Shown here piece by piece: positions 8,572 through 16,698 of a stretch of 64,000 bases of DNA. The DNA is from Microvirga aerilata (GTDB lineage Bacteria; Pseudomonadota; Alphaproteobacteria; Rhizobiales; Beijerinckiaceae): contig NZ_JAEQMY010000001.1 of NCBI RefSeq assembly GCF_016743775.1, positions 186,001 through 250,000 of the forward strand, read 5' to 3'. A program made the position numbers and the translations under genes. The notes beneath the pieces were generated by a model, which was not told where the DNA came from, searched no databases, and worked only from the letters and a program-made list of their open reading frames with translations. Every line of letters starts with the position of its first letter. The first letter of the stretch is position 1.

Positions 8572-10284
8572 TCAGAAGCCGGTTGCATAAGCTGCTATTT
8601 CGAGCCGTCGCCCGCTGTTGATGTTGAATCCTTGGATGCGGGCCGAGAGGACCGGCTGCTGCCCAAAGCGCTCGTTCTGCGCCCTGAACTCGCCCTCGTG
8701 CCGCTTTTCCACGAACACGACCCGACACCCGCCCTTTCGCAGGAAGTCCGACGCCTGGACGCCCGAATCAATCATATCGAGCCCGGTTCCGGTGAGAAAC
8801 ACCAGGCTGGGCTCCCGATAGCCGAGGCTCGCGACCTGCGGGTTTTCGCAAGGCACGTTGCGCGCCACCTCGGCGAGCCGATCCGACAGCTTGAGGGATC
8901 GCAGGTCGAGCTGAGCGAAGCCGAAGACGCCAACGGAGAGGCAGGCGGCCGAAATGAAACTGGCCCAGAGGCTCGGGACCATCCGGTTCTTCAGGAAAAG
9001 CCACCAGGCCCAGAGGGCGAGAAGCGATGAGGCTACGAGGACTGGCAGTGCCCTGTAGGGCAGGGCTCCGTCAAAAGACCAACCGACGGCCGAGAGGCCG
9101 ATGGTGAGCCCCACGGGAATGAACGGGATGAGAACGGAGGCCGGTTTCGCCGCCGGCCGATGAGGCCCGACAAAATGCCGGGAGATTGCCATGACGGTCA
9201 CGATCGCCACCGCAGGCAGAAGCGGCAGCGTATAGTGCGGCAACTTCGTCGGCACGATCTCGAATACGATCCAGGACGGCACGATCCAGGCGAGCGCAAA
9301 GGCCACCGGTTCCTCGCGGCGGTGGATCCATGCGAAAGGCACGGCGATGGCAGCCAGGATCGCCCCAGGCCAGAAGGTGGCGAAGAATGATACCAGATAG
9401 AAGCCGGGCGGTGCCCAGTGGTACTTCTGCGCCGTCCCGACCTTCCCCAGCATATCCTGACCGACCGACGCGGCGAAGAAGGCCCCACCGCTCTTGATCG
9501 CGATGGCGACGAACCAGGGCAGCACGACCGCTAGGGTAAAGGCGATCCCGAGCCATGGCCTCAAGGTGAGAAGCCAGCGGGCGGAACGCTCCTTATAGGA
9601 CAGAACGGCAGCCGCAAGGCCCGCAAACATCAGGATCAAGGGCCCCTTGATCAGAACACCCAGGGCAAAGCCGGTCCAGAAGATCAGCAGAGCCCGCCGG
9701 GGCAGAACGCCGGCGCCTCGGCTGAGATAGGCGCGGGCAAGGCCTCCCATCACGGCAACCGAGCAGGCAGCGAGCATGGCATCGGTTTTCGCAAGTCGCG
9801 CCTCGACCATGAGGATGACGCAGGTCGCCATCAGGGCGGCGGTCAGGAAGGCCCCTCGCCTCCCGAAGAAAGCCAAGGCGGCCCAATAGGCCAGAAGAAC
9901 GGTAGCCAAGGCTCCGAGCAGCGAAGGGATACGGTAAAGCGCGACGGTGGTTCGCGCCTCCGGCACACCGAGGGCTTGGCCGATGGCGACGCTGGCGCTC
10001 TGCATCCAGTAGATGCCGACGGGCTTCTTGTGCCGAGCCTCGTCCTGGAACCGGATGTCGACGAAATCTCCCGTCTCCAGCATCTGTTTCGAAGCTTGCG
10101 CATAGCGCGGCTCATCCCGGTCCATCGGCTGAAGCGACACGAAGCCCGGCAGGAAGCAGACGAGCGAGAGCAGCACAAGAACGGCGCAGAGCCGGGCATG
10201 GCTCCGCTCGATGGTGCTCGTCAACTGGGCCACGGAGAAGCGGCGCAGAAGCATCCGTTGCTGGGGGACAGAACCGTCCATCAA
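8572..10284 (-). CDS. GT39/ArnT-like membrane glycosyltransferase
   Basis: A 570-residue polytopic inner-membrane protein of the GT39 (ArnT/PMT) group. The first periplasmic loop carries DRDEPRYAQAS, with the acidic pair near residues 55-57 expected to be catalytic, and KKPVGIYW near 86-93. About ten further hydrophobic segments follow, then a C-terminal periplasmic region. Such enzymes move a sugar from a polyprenyl-phosphate carrier to lipid A, LPS core or another acceptor in the periplasm. With the GT2 and LABN genes it forms a self-contained donor-plus-transferase operon. It could be an RgtA/B/C-like galacturonosyl transferase or an ArnT; sequence alone does not settle this. Confidence 0.82.
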   Translation of the reverse strand: MMDGSVPQQRMLLRRFSVAQLTSTIERSHARLCAVLVLLSLVCFLPGFVSLQPMDRDEPRYAQASKQMLETGDFVDIRFQDEARHKKPVGIYWMQSASVAIGQALGVPEARTTVALYRIPSLLGALATVLLAYWAALAFFGRRGAFLTAALMATCVILMVEARLAKTDAMLAACSVAVMGGLARAYLSRGAGVLPRRALLIFWTGFALGVLIKGPLILMFAGLAAAVLSYKERSARWLLTLRPWLGIAFTLAVVLPWFVAIAIKSGGAFFAASVGQDMLGKVGTAQKYHWAPPGFYLVSFFATFWPGAILAAIAVPFAWIHRREEPVAFALAWIVPSWIVFEIVPTKLPHYTLPLLPAVAIVTVMAISRHFVGPHRPAAKPASVLIPFIPVGLTIGLSAVGWSFDGALPYRALPVLVASSLLALWAWWLFLKNRMVPSLWASFISAACLSVGVFGFAQLDLRSLKLSDRLAEVARNVPCENPQVASLGYREPSLVFLTGTGLDMIDSGVQASDFLRKGGCRVVFVEKRHEGEFRAQNERFGQQPVLSARIQGFNINSGRRLEIAAYATGF

Positions 10285-10470
10285 TCACTCCGGAGGGGTG
10301 GGCTTTCGCGCCGAAGGGTCATCCCCTGAGCGCGGGTTCATCAAACCGGCTGATGTCCTCCAATCCCGGCGGGAAGTCAAATTGACGGAGGGTAGCGGAC
10401 GGTTTGCAAGGAACATGGGCGATTACACCGGCTTTCCCTAAAAGTTCAGTGAAAGGCTGGAGGCTTGGCC

Positions 10471-10764
10471 ATGAACAAGTCTGCCCTCGGGGCGGGCATG
10501 GTTTTCCTGGTGCTGCAGGTTTGCCCGATAGCCGCTCTCGAGCAGCCGGTGGTCTGGCGGGACGAGGATACGGGCTGCGCCTATCTGCTCACCCCTCAGG
10601 GTGGCATCTCGCCCAGGCATCGCCGCGACGGAACCCTGGATTGCCCGGACGTGCCGGCCAATACCGGGGCTGTCGAGGGCATGGGGCGCGACATCGCAAG
10701 AGGGCTCGATGCCCTCCAGCGCGAGATGGAGCGCCTGCGCGAGCGCTACAACAACAGACCATAG
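10471..10764 (+). CDS. Small secreted protein of unknown function
   Basis: A 97-residue protein with a hydrophobic signal-like N-terminus (about residues 5-22, ending near PIAALEQP), then a region with two Cys (in GCAYL and LDCPD) that could form a disulfide. The C-terminus is charged, probably helical (DALQREMERLRERYN) and could form a coiled coil. The ATG at 10471 follows GGAGG with 7 bases of spacing; a TTG two codons upstream is less likely. It is followed after 9 bases by rtcB. I do not recognise a family. The link to rtcB may only be cotranscription. Confidence 0.7.
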   Translation: MNKSALGAGMVFLVLQVCPIAALEQPVVWRDEDTGCAYLLTPQGGISPRHRRDGTLDCPDVPANTGAVEGMGRDIARGLDALQREMERLRERYNNRP

Positions 10765-10773
10765 CAGAGGAGC

Positions 10774-11949
10774 ATGAAGGTGCCGACGAACACCCGGATC
10801 TATGGCGAGCATGACGAGAAAACCATAAAGCAGCTGGACCGCTGCATGCAGGCCGGCAGCGCCGTGAAGGGCGTGCTCTGCGCCGATGGGCATCTCGGCT
10901 ACGCCCACCCCATCGGCGGGGTCGTGGCCTATGAGGAGCACATTTCGATCAGCGGCGTCGGCTTCGACATCGCCTGTGGAAACATGGCGGTTCGGCTCGA
11001 CATCCGCTACGAAGACATCGCTGGGCAGGCGGGCCGCATCCTTGCCGATATCGGCAAGGCTATCAGCTTCGGAATCGGCCAGAAGAACGCCGTCAAGGTT
11101 GATCATGAGCTGTTCGATTCGCCCTTGTGGGACGAAGCCGGGGCCCGGGAGCTGAAGAAGATGGCATCCGAGCAGCTGGGAACCGTCGGCTCCGGCAATC
11201 ACTATGTGGACCTCTTCGAGGACGAGGAGGGCTTCGTCTGGATCGGGGTGCATTTCGGCTCCCGGGGTTTAGGCCACAAGATCACCACCAAGCACCTCGC
11301 CCTCGTCGGAGCCAAGGACGGCATGGAGGTGGAACCCGCCCTCGTCCACCAGGACAGCGAGGTCGGGCGAAGCTACATCGCCGGGGTGAAGCTCGGTGGG
11401 CTTTACGCTTATGCCGGGCGCGAATGGGTGGTCGAGCGCGTGCGCCGGATCATTGGCGGGCAGATCACGGACTCCGTCCACAACCACCACAACTTCGTCT
11501 GGCGGGAGACCCACGACGGACGCGAGCACTGGGTCGTGCGCAAGGGCGCAACACCCGCCTTTCCCGGGCAGAGGGGCTTCGTCGGCGGCTCCATGGGAGA
11601 CGATGCGGTCATTCTTCATGGGGTCGACAGCCCGGAGAGCGCCGACAGCCTTTATTCGACGGTGCATGGCGCAGGCCGCCTCTTTGGGCGGATGGATGCG
11701 AAAGGCAAGAAGAACAAGGCAGGCGAATGGATTCGCCCTCCCCGCTTCACCCGCGAGCAGATGGACGCGTGGCTGCGCGAGAAGGGCATCCTCCTGAGAG
11801 GCGGCGACGTAGATGAGAGCCCCATGGTCTACCGGCGCCTGGAGGAGGTGCTGGCCTTCCACAAGAACACGATCCACATTGAGCACACGCTGCGCCCCTT
11901 CGCGGTCGCGATGGCTGGCCCCGGCGAGTTCGATCCCTACAAGGATTAG
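10774..11949 (+). CDS. rtcB: RtcB family RNA-splicing ligase
   Basis: GTP- and Mn-dependent RNA ligase that joins 2',3'-cyclic phosphate (or 3'-phosphate) and 5'-OH ends. The family's metal ligands are visible: Asp38 and His40 region (ADGHLGYA), Cys68 (DIACGN), His143 (GSGNHY), His160 (GVHFGSRG) and the HNHHN cluster at 236-240. The guanylated histidine should be His298 in VHGAGR. At 391 residues it is close to the short bacterial form. Neither rtcA nor the rtcR activator is in the neighbourhood, unlike the enterobacterial operon. The function could be RNA repair after nuclease damage. Confidence 0.9.
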   Translation: MKVPTNTRIYGEHDEKTIKQLDRCMQAGSAVKGVLCADGHLGYAHPIGGVVAYEEHISISGVGFDIACGNMAVRLDIRYEDIAGQAGRILADIGKAISFGIGQKNAVKVDHELFDSPLWDEAGARELKKMASEQLGTVGSGNHYVDLFEDEEGFVWIGVHFGSRGLGHKITTKHLALVGAKDGMEVEPALVHQDSEVGRSYIAGVKLGGLYAYAGREWVVERVRRIIGGQITDSVHNHHNFVWRETHDGREHWVVRKGATPAFPGQRGFVGGSMGDDAVILHGVDSPESADSLYSTVHGAGRLFGRMDAKGKKNKAGEWIRPPRFTREQMDAWLREKGILLRGGDVDESPMVYRRLEEVLAFHKNTIHIEHTLRPFAVAMAGPGEFDPYKD

Positions 11950-11967
11950 GCCGAGTCCCGCTGATCC

Positions 11968-12393
11968 CTACCGAAACCAGCCGAAATACAGCCCCCAGAG
12001 GCTCGGAGACCTGATGCCGCGCACCCTGCGGGCCGCCTCCTCGGCCAGCATGGCCTCGCCGCCATGGCACGAGCAGAGGACGACGTGCGCATCGTGTTCC
12101 GAGATCTCGAAGAACCTGACCGCATCCCCGAACCTGTCGCTGAGGAGCCCCTCGGAGCGCAGCACCGGATCGGAATAGGCAACGGTCAGGGCGGAATTGT
12201 CCGCCCGCATGGCAAGCCGCTCGGCCTTGGGCTTCCACTCGATCTCGTCGAGGGTTCTCAGCACGTGGTTGGGATCCCGCTCGAGGAGCTCGGCCCAACG
12301 GTCGAGGCGCTCGCGTTTCGGCAGTGCAGGAGCTTGCTTCGGGATCTTGACGTCGGCGACGGTACTCAGTTCGGACAGAGGCCTGTGTTCCAT
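11968..12393 (-). CDS. Conserved hypothetical protein
   Basis: A 141-residue soluble protein with no signal peptide or membrane span. The N-terminal third is rich in Pro and basic residues (PKQAPALPKRERLDRW). The C-terminal half contains CSCHGGEAML, with two cysteines and a histidine that could bind metal. It converges on rtcB, ending 18 bases from its stop, and is read alone on the minus strand. I do not recognise the family. Confidence 0.65.
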   Translation of the reverse strand: MEHRPLSELSTVADVKIPKQAPALPKRERLDRWAELLERDPNHVLRTLDEIEWKPKAERLAMRADNSALTVAYSDPVLRSEGLLSDRFGDAVRFFEISEHDAHVVLCSCHGGEAMLAEEAARRVRGIRSPSLWGLYFGWFR

Positions 12394-12510
12394 GCTCCCC
12401 TCCTTGGCAGAAGAGCGTATCGGGCACCCACCAGCTATAGGTTCAACCTTGAAGACTGGCGAAAAGTTCGGCTGGGAACGGCCCGCCGGCCCTGATCTTT
12501 CGGGCAGGGT

Positions 12511-13272
12511 TCAGGCCAACAGGTGAAGGACGGCGGGCGCGCCGAGCGATACGCCGGACAGGAACAGCAGGATGAACACGATCCAGCGCGTGGCGGCCGG
12601 CGACAGCGGCGGCGGCCAGCGGCGGGCCGCATGGGTTGCGCCCATGACCACCGGAATGGCGAGAAGACCGGTGAGCGTGGAAACGGATGGAAGATCTCCG
12701 GAAAGAGTTACCAGTCCGGTCCGGAAGACGGCATTCAGGGCGAACACCGTCACCAGGGTTTCACGGACGGTCACGAGCGGCATGGGCTGCCGGTAGAGGT
12801 GGTAGACGAGGGGCGGCCCCGCGGTCGAGAACAGGCCGCCCATCAAACCGGCGATGCTGCCGAAGAACAGAAACGAGCCATCGCCGGACCGCCTGGCGAG
12901 CGGCTCGGGCTTCCGCGCAAGCTGGAGGCTCGAGACGATGATGACGAGGCCAAGGATGAGGCGGAGAAGATCGGCGCGGGTTCCGGCGAGCCATTCCAGC
13001 AGCCAGTAGCCGACGAAGAGCATGGGGATGCTGGTGAGCATGACGAGCCGGAACTCCCGCCATGCCACGTCACGCCAGCCTTTCAGGAGCATCTGGGTGG
13101 CATTGACGAAGGTGAGCACGCTCACGATCATGGCGGCGTCGGGAAGCGACAGCAGCCCCGTGAGGCCGACCCCGCCCATGGTGATGAGGCCGAACGCAAA
13201 GCCCGTGATGGTCTGCGTGTAGGCGGCCACTCCGGTGAGCGCCAGAAATCCGATCAGTTCGACAGGCGACAT
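12511..13272 (-). CDS. TauE/SafE family sulfite/anion exporter permease
   Basis: A 253-residue inner-membrane protein with about eight hydrophobic segments and the duplicated glycine-rich repeats of the TauE/SafE family. The first repeat is near TITGFAFGLITMGG (24-34) and the second near IAGLMGGLFSTAGPPLV in the C-terminal half. Members export sulfite, sulfoacetate or other organic anions, or import sulfonates; the substrate here is not evident. It is a single gene. A second, unrelated-looking member lies at 56949-57800. Confidence 0.82.
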   Translation of the reverse strand: MSPVELIGFLALTGVAAYTQTITGFAFGLITMGGVGLTGLLSLPDAAMIVSVLTFVNATQMLLKGWRDVAWREFRLVMLTSIPMLFVGYWLLEWLAGTRADLLRLILGLVIIVSSLQLARKPEPLARRSGDGSFLFFGSIAGLMGGLFSTAGPPLVYHLYRQPMPLVTVRETLVTVFALNAVFRTGLVTLSGDLPSVSTLTGLLAIPVVMGATHAARRWPPPLSPAATRWIVFILLFLSGVSLGAPAVLHLLA

Positions 13273-13442
13273 GCCGGGGCCAATCCTTCAGGCAGTCAGC
13301 CGGCCAGCAGGCTTAATGTGGTCATAGCCCCGCACAGCCCGCAAGCCCCTGCCAGGGAGCAGCAGCAAGGCTCCGGATGGGACATGCTACGCGTCTGCTC
13401 GTTGCGATGGAGCGGACGCATAGCACGGGTCGAAGGGGTTTG

Positions 13443-14159
13443 TCAGGCGCTGGCGGCGTGGTCGTGATCGGCCCTGCTGGTGCCCAGCAGCTCCGCCAGA
13501 CGGTTGCGAGCGCGGTTCACCCGGCTCTTGATGGTGCCGACCTTGACGCCGAGGGCCTCGGCCGCATCCTCGTACGACATGCCTTCGGCGCCGATGAGGA
13601 TGATGGCCTCGCGCTGCTCCTGGGGCAGCTTCTCCAGGGCGGTGGAGAGGTCCTGAAGCGCGAGCTTGTCCTCCTGGTCAGGGATCGCGATCATGCTCGC
13701 CGCATGGGTCCCGTCCCCGTCCTCGACCTCACGGCTGGTCTTGCGGTGCGTGGAGTAGAAGCCGTTGCGCAGGATGGTGAAGAGCCAGGCCTGCAGGTTG
13801 GTGCCGGCCTCGAAGGTGTCCTGCTTGGTGAGGGCCTTGAGCACCGTATCCTGCACCAGGTCCTCCGCCTGATCGACCTTGCCGGTCAGCGACAGGGCGA
13901 AGGCGCGCAGGTTCGGCAGCGCATCCATGACGCCGCTCACGAAGGCCTGATCCACCGGCTCCGTATGCGCGCGGATGACCTGAGCCACCCGGTCGGCAAG
14001 CCGTGCCAGGTCGCGCGGGAGCTTGTCCTCGGCCGGGTCGCCGTAGAGGGCACGCAACTGCTTTCCCAGATGCAACCGAACGGAAGCGCTCAGCGCTGCC
14101 GCCGACGAAGAGGCATCCGGACGGGTCCATTCAGACTGGTTTTTGAGATTCTGTGGCAT
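13443..14159 (-). CDS. EcfG-type general stress sigma factor with N-terminal NepR-like anti-sigma domain
   Basis: A 238-residue protein. Residues 78-145 are sigma region 2 (PNLRAFALSLTG, then DQAEDLVQDTVLKAL) and 172-226 are region 4 (EGMSYEDAAEALGV, TIKSRVNRARNRL). Both match the EcfG (ECF15) group that runs the alphaproteobacterial general stress response. Residues 27-58 (LGKQLRALYGDP, then LPRDLARLADRV) resemble NepR, the small anti-sigma factor normally encoded as a separate upstream gene. Here it is in frame with the sigma factor and has no stop between. Internal GTG codons near residues 58 and 69 could give a shorter sigma-only product. No phyR is nearby, so this may be an extra paralogue. 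The fusion reading is inference from sequence resemblance. Confidence 0.78.
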   Translation of the reverse strand: MPQNLKNQSEWTRPDASSSAAALSASVRLHLGKQLRALYGDPAEDKLPRDLARLADRVAQVIRAHTEPVDQAFVSGVMDALPNLRAFALSLTGKVDQAEDLVQDTVLKALTKQDTFEAGTNLQAWLFTILRNGFYSTHRKTSREVEDGDGTHAASMIAIPDQEDKLALQDLSTALEKLPQEQREAIILIGAEGMSYEDAAEALGVKVGTIKSRVNRARNRLAELLGTSRADHDHAASA

Positions 14160-14339
14160 GCGGAACTATTTGGGGCATGCCGTTCGCATTTAAATATCCG
14201 GGCGACATTTCGACCATGAGATTTTTTCATGGCGACGCCTCTGGATTTCGGGGCCGCTATGCCCAAGCACGGGCGCTGAGCTATATGGTCGTCTCACGGC
14301 GGCCGGACCACCGGCCAAAACGCATCAGGAGCATCAGGC

Positions 14340-15809
14340 GTGCCTCACTATCTCGGTATCGATGTCGGAACCTCGGCGGTGAAGGCGATTCTGGTGGACG
14401 AGCGGCAAGCCGCCGTCGCGGAGGCCGATGTGCCCCTGCAGGTTTCCCGTCCGCGGGAGCTGTGGTCGGAGCAGGACCCGGAGGCGTGGTGGCAGGCGGT
14501 GCAGTCCGCAGTCGAAGGACTGCGAACTCAAAACCCTTCCGCTCTGGCCGATATTCGCGGCATCGGCCTGTCGGGGCAGATGCACGGCGCCGTGCTGCTC
14601 GACGAGGCGGGCCGTCCTCTGCGCCCCGCCATTCTCTGGAACGACGGCCGCTCCTTCGGGGAGGCGGAGGAGCTCAGACACCAGCACCCGGAGCTCTCGC
14701 ACGCCATGGGCGTGATTCCGATGCCCGGCTTCACGGCCCCGAAGCTTCTCTGGCTGGCGCGCCACGAGCCCGAGACGTTCCGGGCCGTTCGCAAGGTGCT
14801 CCTGCCGAAGGACTACATCCGGTTGAAGCTCACCGGTTCGGCCATGACGGAAATGTCGGACGCCGCCGGCACCTGGTGGCTGGACGAAGCGGCACGCGAC
14901 TGGTCGGACGCGGCCCTCGCCGCAACGGGTCTCACCCGCGATCACATGGGCGATCTCGTCGAAGGTTCGCAGCCTTCCGGAACCGTGCGCCCTGAGGTTG
15001 CCCGGCAATGGGGCCTGCGCGACGATGTGGTCGTTGCCGGCGGCGGGGGCGACGCGGCGGCTGGCGCCGTCGGCCTCGGCGCCATCGAGGACGGGTCGGC
15101 CTTCATCTCGCTCGGCACGTCAGGGCAGCTCTTCGTCACCACCCGGGACTTCAGCCCCGCGCCCGAGGCTCTGGTGCACTCCTTCTGCCATGCGGTGCCG
15201 GGCCGCTGGTTCCAGATGGCCGCAATGCTCAACGGCGCAAGCTGCCTTGCCTGGGCGGCGGGTCTTCTGAAAGCCGATATCGGCGACCTCCTGCGCCAGA
15301 CCGAGGCGGCCTATCAGGCACCGTCGGGTCTCCTCTTCCTCCCCTATCTCGCCGGCGAGCGGACGCCGCACAACGACCCTCATGCGCGCGGCGTGTTCTT
15401 CGGGCTGTCCCCGGAAACCAGGCAGACAGATCTGGTGCAGGCGGTGCTCGAAGGCGTCGCCTTCAGCTTTGCCGACGCCAAGCAATGTCTTGCGCAGGCA
15501 GGAACGCAGCTCACCCATGCAGGCATGATCGGCGGAGGCTCGCGCAGCACCTTCTGGACCAGGATCTTCGCCAGCGTCCTGAACGTTCCCCTGATGCGCT
15601 ACGAGGGAAGCGACAAGGGGCCCGCTTTCGGAGCCGCGCGGCTCGCGCGATTGGCAAGCACGGGGGAAGCGCCCGATGTGGTCTGCACGACGCCGAAAAT
15701 TCTCGAGACCATCGAGCCGGACCCGCGCCTCGTGGAGCTTTATGCTCCCCGGGTCGAGGCGTTTCGCAGCCTCTACCGGGTTCTGAAGCCCGAGTTTGCA
15801 CGCATGTAG
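14340..15809 (+). CDS. xylB: Xylulokinase
   Basis: FGGY-family sugar kinase of 489 residues, phosphorylating D-xylulose to xylulose 5-phosphate in the cytoplasm. The N-terminal ATP-binding phosphate loop GIDVGTSAVKAIL is at about 4-16. The substrate-side motif GLSGQMHGAVLLD is characteristic of XylB. GGGSRSTFW and GPAFGAARLA mark the C-terminal ATPase half. Translation starts at a GTG (14340), eight bases after CAGGAG. It heads the sugar cluster but is separated from the transporter by about 890 bases of repeats. No xylose isomerase is in the window. Confidence 0.9.
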   Translation: MPHYLGIDVGTSAVKAILVDERQAAVAEADVPLQVSRPRELWSEQDPEAWWQAVQSAVEGLRTQNPSALADIRGIGLSGQMHGAVLLDEAGRPLRPAILWNDGRSFGEAEELRHQHPELSHAMGVIPMPGFTAPKLLWLARHEPETFRAVRKVLLPKDYIRLKLTGSAMTEMSDAAGTWWLDEAARDWSDAALAATGLTRDHMGDLVEGSQPSGTVRPEVARQWGLRDDVVVAGGGGDAAAGAVGLGAIEDGSAFISLGTSGQLFVTTRDFSPAPEALVHSFCHAVPGRWFQMAAMLNGASCLAWAAGLLKADIGDLLRQTEAAYQAPSGLLFLPYLAGERTPHNDPHARGVFFGLSPETRQTDLVQAVLEGVAFSFADAKQCLAQAGTQLTHAGMIGGGSRSTFWTRIFASVLNVPLMRYEGSDKGPAFGAARLARLASTGEAPDVVCTTPKILETIEPDPRLVELYAPRVEAFRSLYRVLKPEFARM

Positions 15810-15908
15810 ACAAGATCGGGCAACTCCGCTTTGGGGCGCCGGCACCGGGCCTTCACAGGCTAATGCTGGCACCTCCTTCCCACCGCAAGCTCGGTGTTCC
15901 CAGGAGGG

Positions 15909-16016
15909 TGTCATTCCGGACCGGAGATGGCGACAGCCATGGCAGGGGAAGGGAATCAATAGGGCTGAGGCTGTGAGTGGATCCCCTTCCCTCGCTGACG
16001 CTCGCCGGGGATGACA
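15909..16016. repeat. Dispersed intergenic palindromic repeat, copy 1
   Basis: About 108 bases, starting TGTCATTCCGG and ending GGGGATGACA, with inner segments AGGGAATC, GGCTGAGG and GGATCCCCTTCCC. The ends are inverted repeats, so the unit can fold into a long imperfect hairpin. Copies also lie at 16033-16131, 26132-26223, 26256-26355 and, more diverged, 33307-33494. Confidence 0.7.
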
Positions 16017-16032
16017 GCGGCACCACCCTCGG

Positions 16033-16131
16033 TGTCATTCCCGGCCGGAGCGAAAGCCGAGGGGAAGGGAATCCATAGCGCTGAGTATATAGGTGGATCC
16101 CCTTCCGGCACTTCAAACGCCGGAGATGACA
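16033..16131. repeat. Dispersed intergenic palindromic repeat, copy 2
   Basis: About 99 bases, same orientation as copy 1 and 16 bases after it. It starts TGTCATTCCCGGCCGGAGC and ends CGGAGATGACA. The central segments GGGAATCCATAGCGCTGAG and GGATCCCCTTCC are shared with the other copies. Confidence 0.7.
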
Positions 16132-16234
16132 GGGGGCACCTCTTCCGTCCCCCTTGCGGGGAGGGATCGAGGGTGGGGTTCGCAAAGTCGGAACTCTGGG
16201 CTTGATCCATTTAGCGCCGGGGCAGCAACAGCAT

Positions 16235-16382
16235 CCCCTCTCCCATGTGGGAGAGGGGCAGGGGTGAGGGTGTGGCGCTTCACCAGCAAAATGCTCTCGT
16301 CTCCGCGGCAGACGAACATCTCAGCGCCTCCTCCGGCAGCGGCCTTCCCTCACCCCGGCCCTCTCCCACATGGAAGAGGGAG
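16235..16382. repeat. Inverted pair of palindromic elements
   Basis: The left element (16235-16272) is a near-perfect 24-base palindrome, CCCCTCTCCCAT facing GTGGGAGAGGGG, followed by CAGGGGTGAGGG. The right element (16347-16382) is the same sequence in reverse orientation, CCCTCACCCC then CCCTCTCCCACATGG. The two could pair with each other or form separate hairpins. They resemble REP-like elements common between genes of GC-rich bacteria. Confidence 0.65.
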
Positions 16383-16626
16383 ACCAGCGGCTCACCCCCG
16401 CCCGAATCCCTCCCCCGAGGCGGAGGGAATATACGTCTGCGCCCTGGAGCGAAGAGCCCAAGCATTATGAGCCGGACTCAGAGGACCAGCCCCCGAGACA
16501 CAAAGAACACCTTCGGAAGAAATGAAAGTTGTGCATGACCGGCCGAGGTTCAAAAGGAGGGATTGAAACCCGATTGGAATGAAGCATTTACGGCAAGCAA
16601 AGGCTCATTCCGACCACCCGGTCCCT

Positions 16627-16653
16627 TGGCATGATATACTATACGGAATACCA
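16627..16653. promoter_or_regulatory. Possible operator upstream of the sugar ABC transporter
   Basis: TGGCAT and ATACCA face each other as an imperfect inverted repeat across a 15-base AT-rich core (GATATACTATACGGA). This lies 45-72 bases before the first transporter gene, in otherwise GC-rich DNA. It could be a regulator site or overlap the promoter. Weak evidence. Confidence 0.25.
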
Positions 16654-16698
16654 GGCTGACATCTGCCGCTTGAACGAAGTGTCTCTAGGGAATAGCCG

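Larger units (their letters stand above)
15810..16698. other. Long intergenic region filled with repeats
   Basis: No convincing gene in 889 bases. It contains two copies of a roughly 100-base TGTCATTCC...GGATGACA repeat (15909-16016, 16033-16131), an inverted pair of CCCTCTCCCA-type palindromes (16235-16382), and near its right end an AT-rich stretch likely to hold the promoter of the sugar ABC transporter. Short open frames here are repeat-derived. Confidence 0.75.

Noticed and set aside
14162..14185. GGAAC followed by CGTTC, resembling an EcfG-dependent promoter next to the sigma gene
   Set aside because: The spacer is 14 bases; the consensus needs about 16-17. It also points away from the sigma gene.
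15909..16382. Repeat block considered as a CRISPR array or insertion sequence
   Set aside because: No regular short repeats with unique spacers, and no transposase; units are few, long and palindromic.
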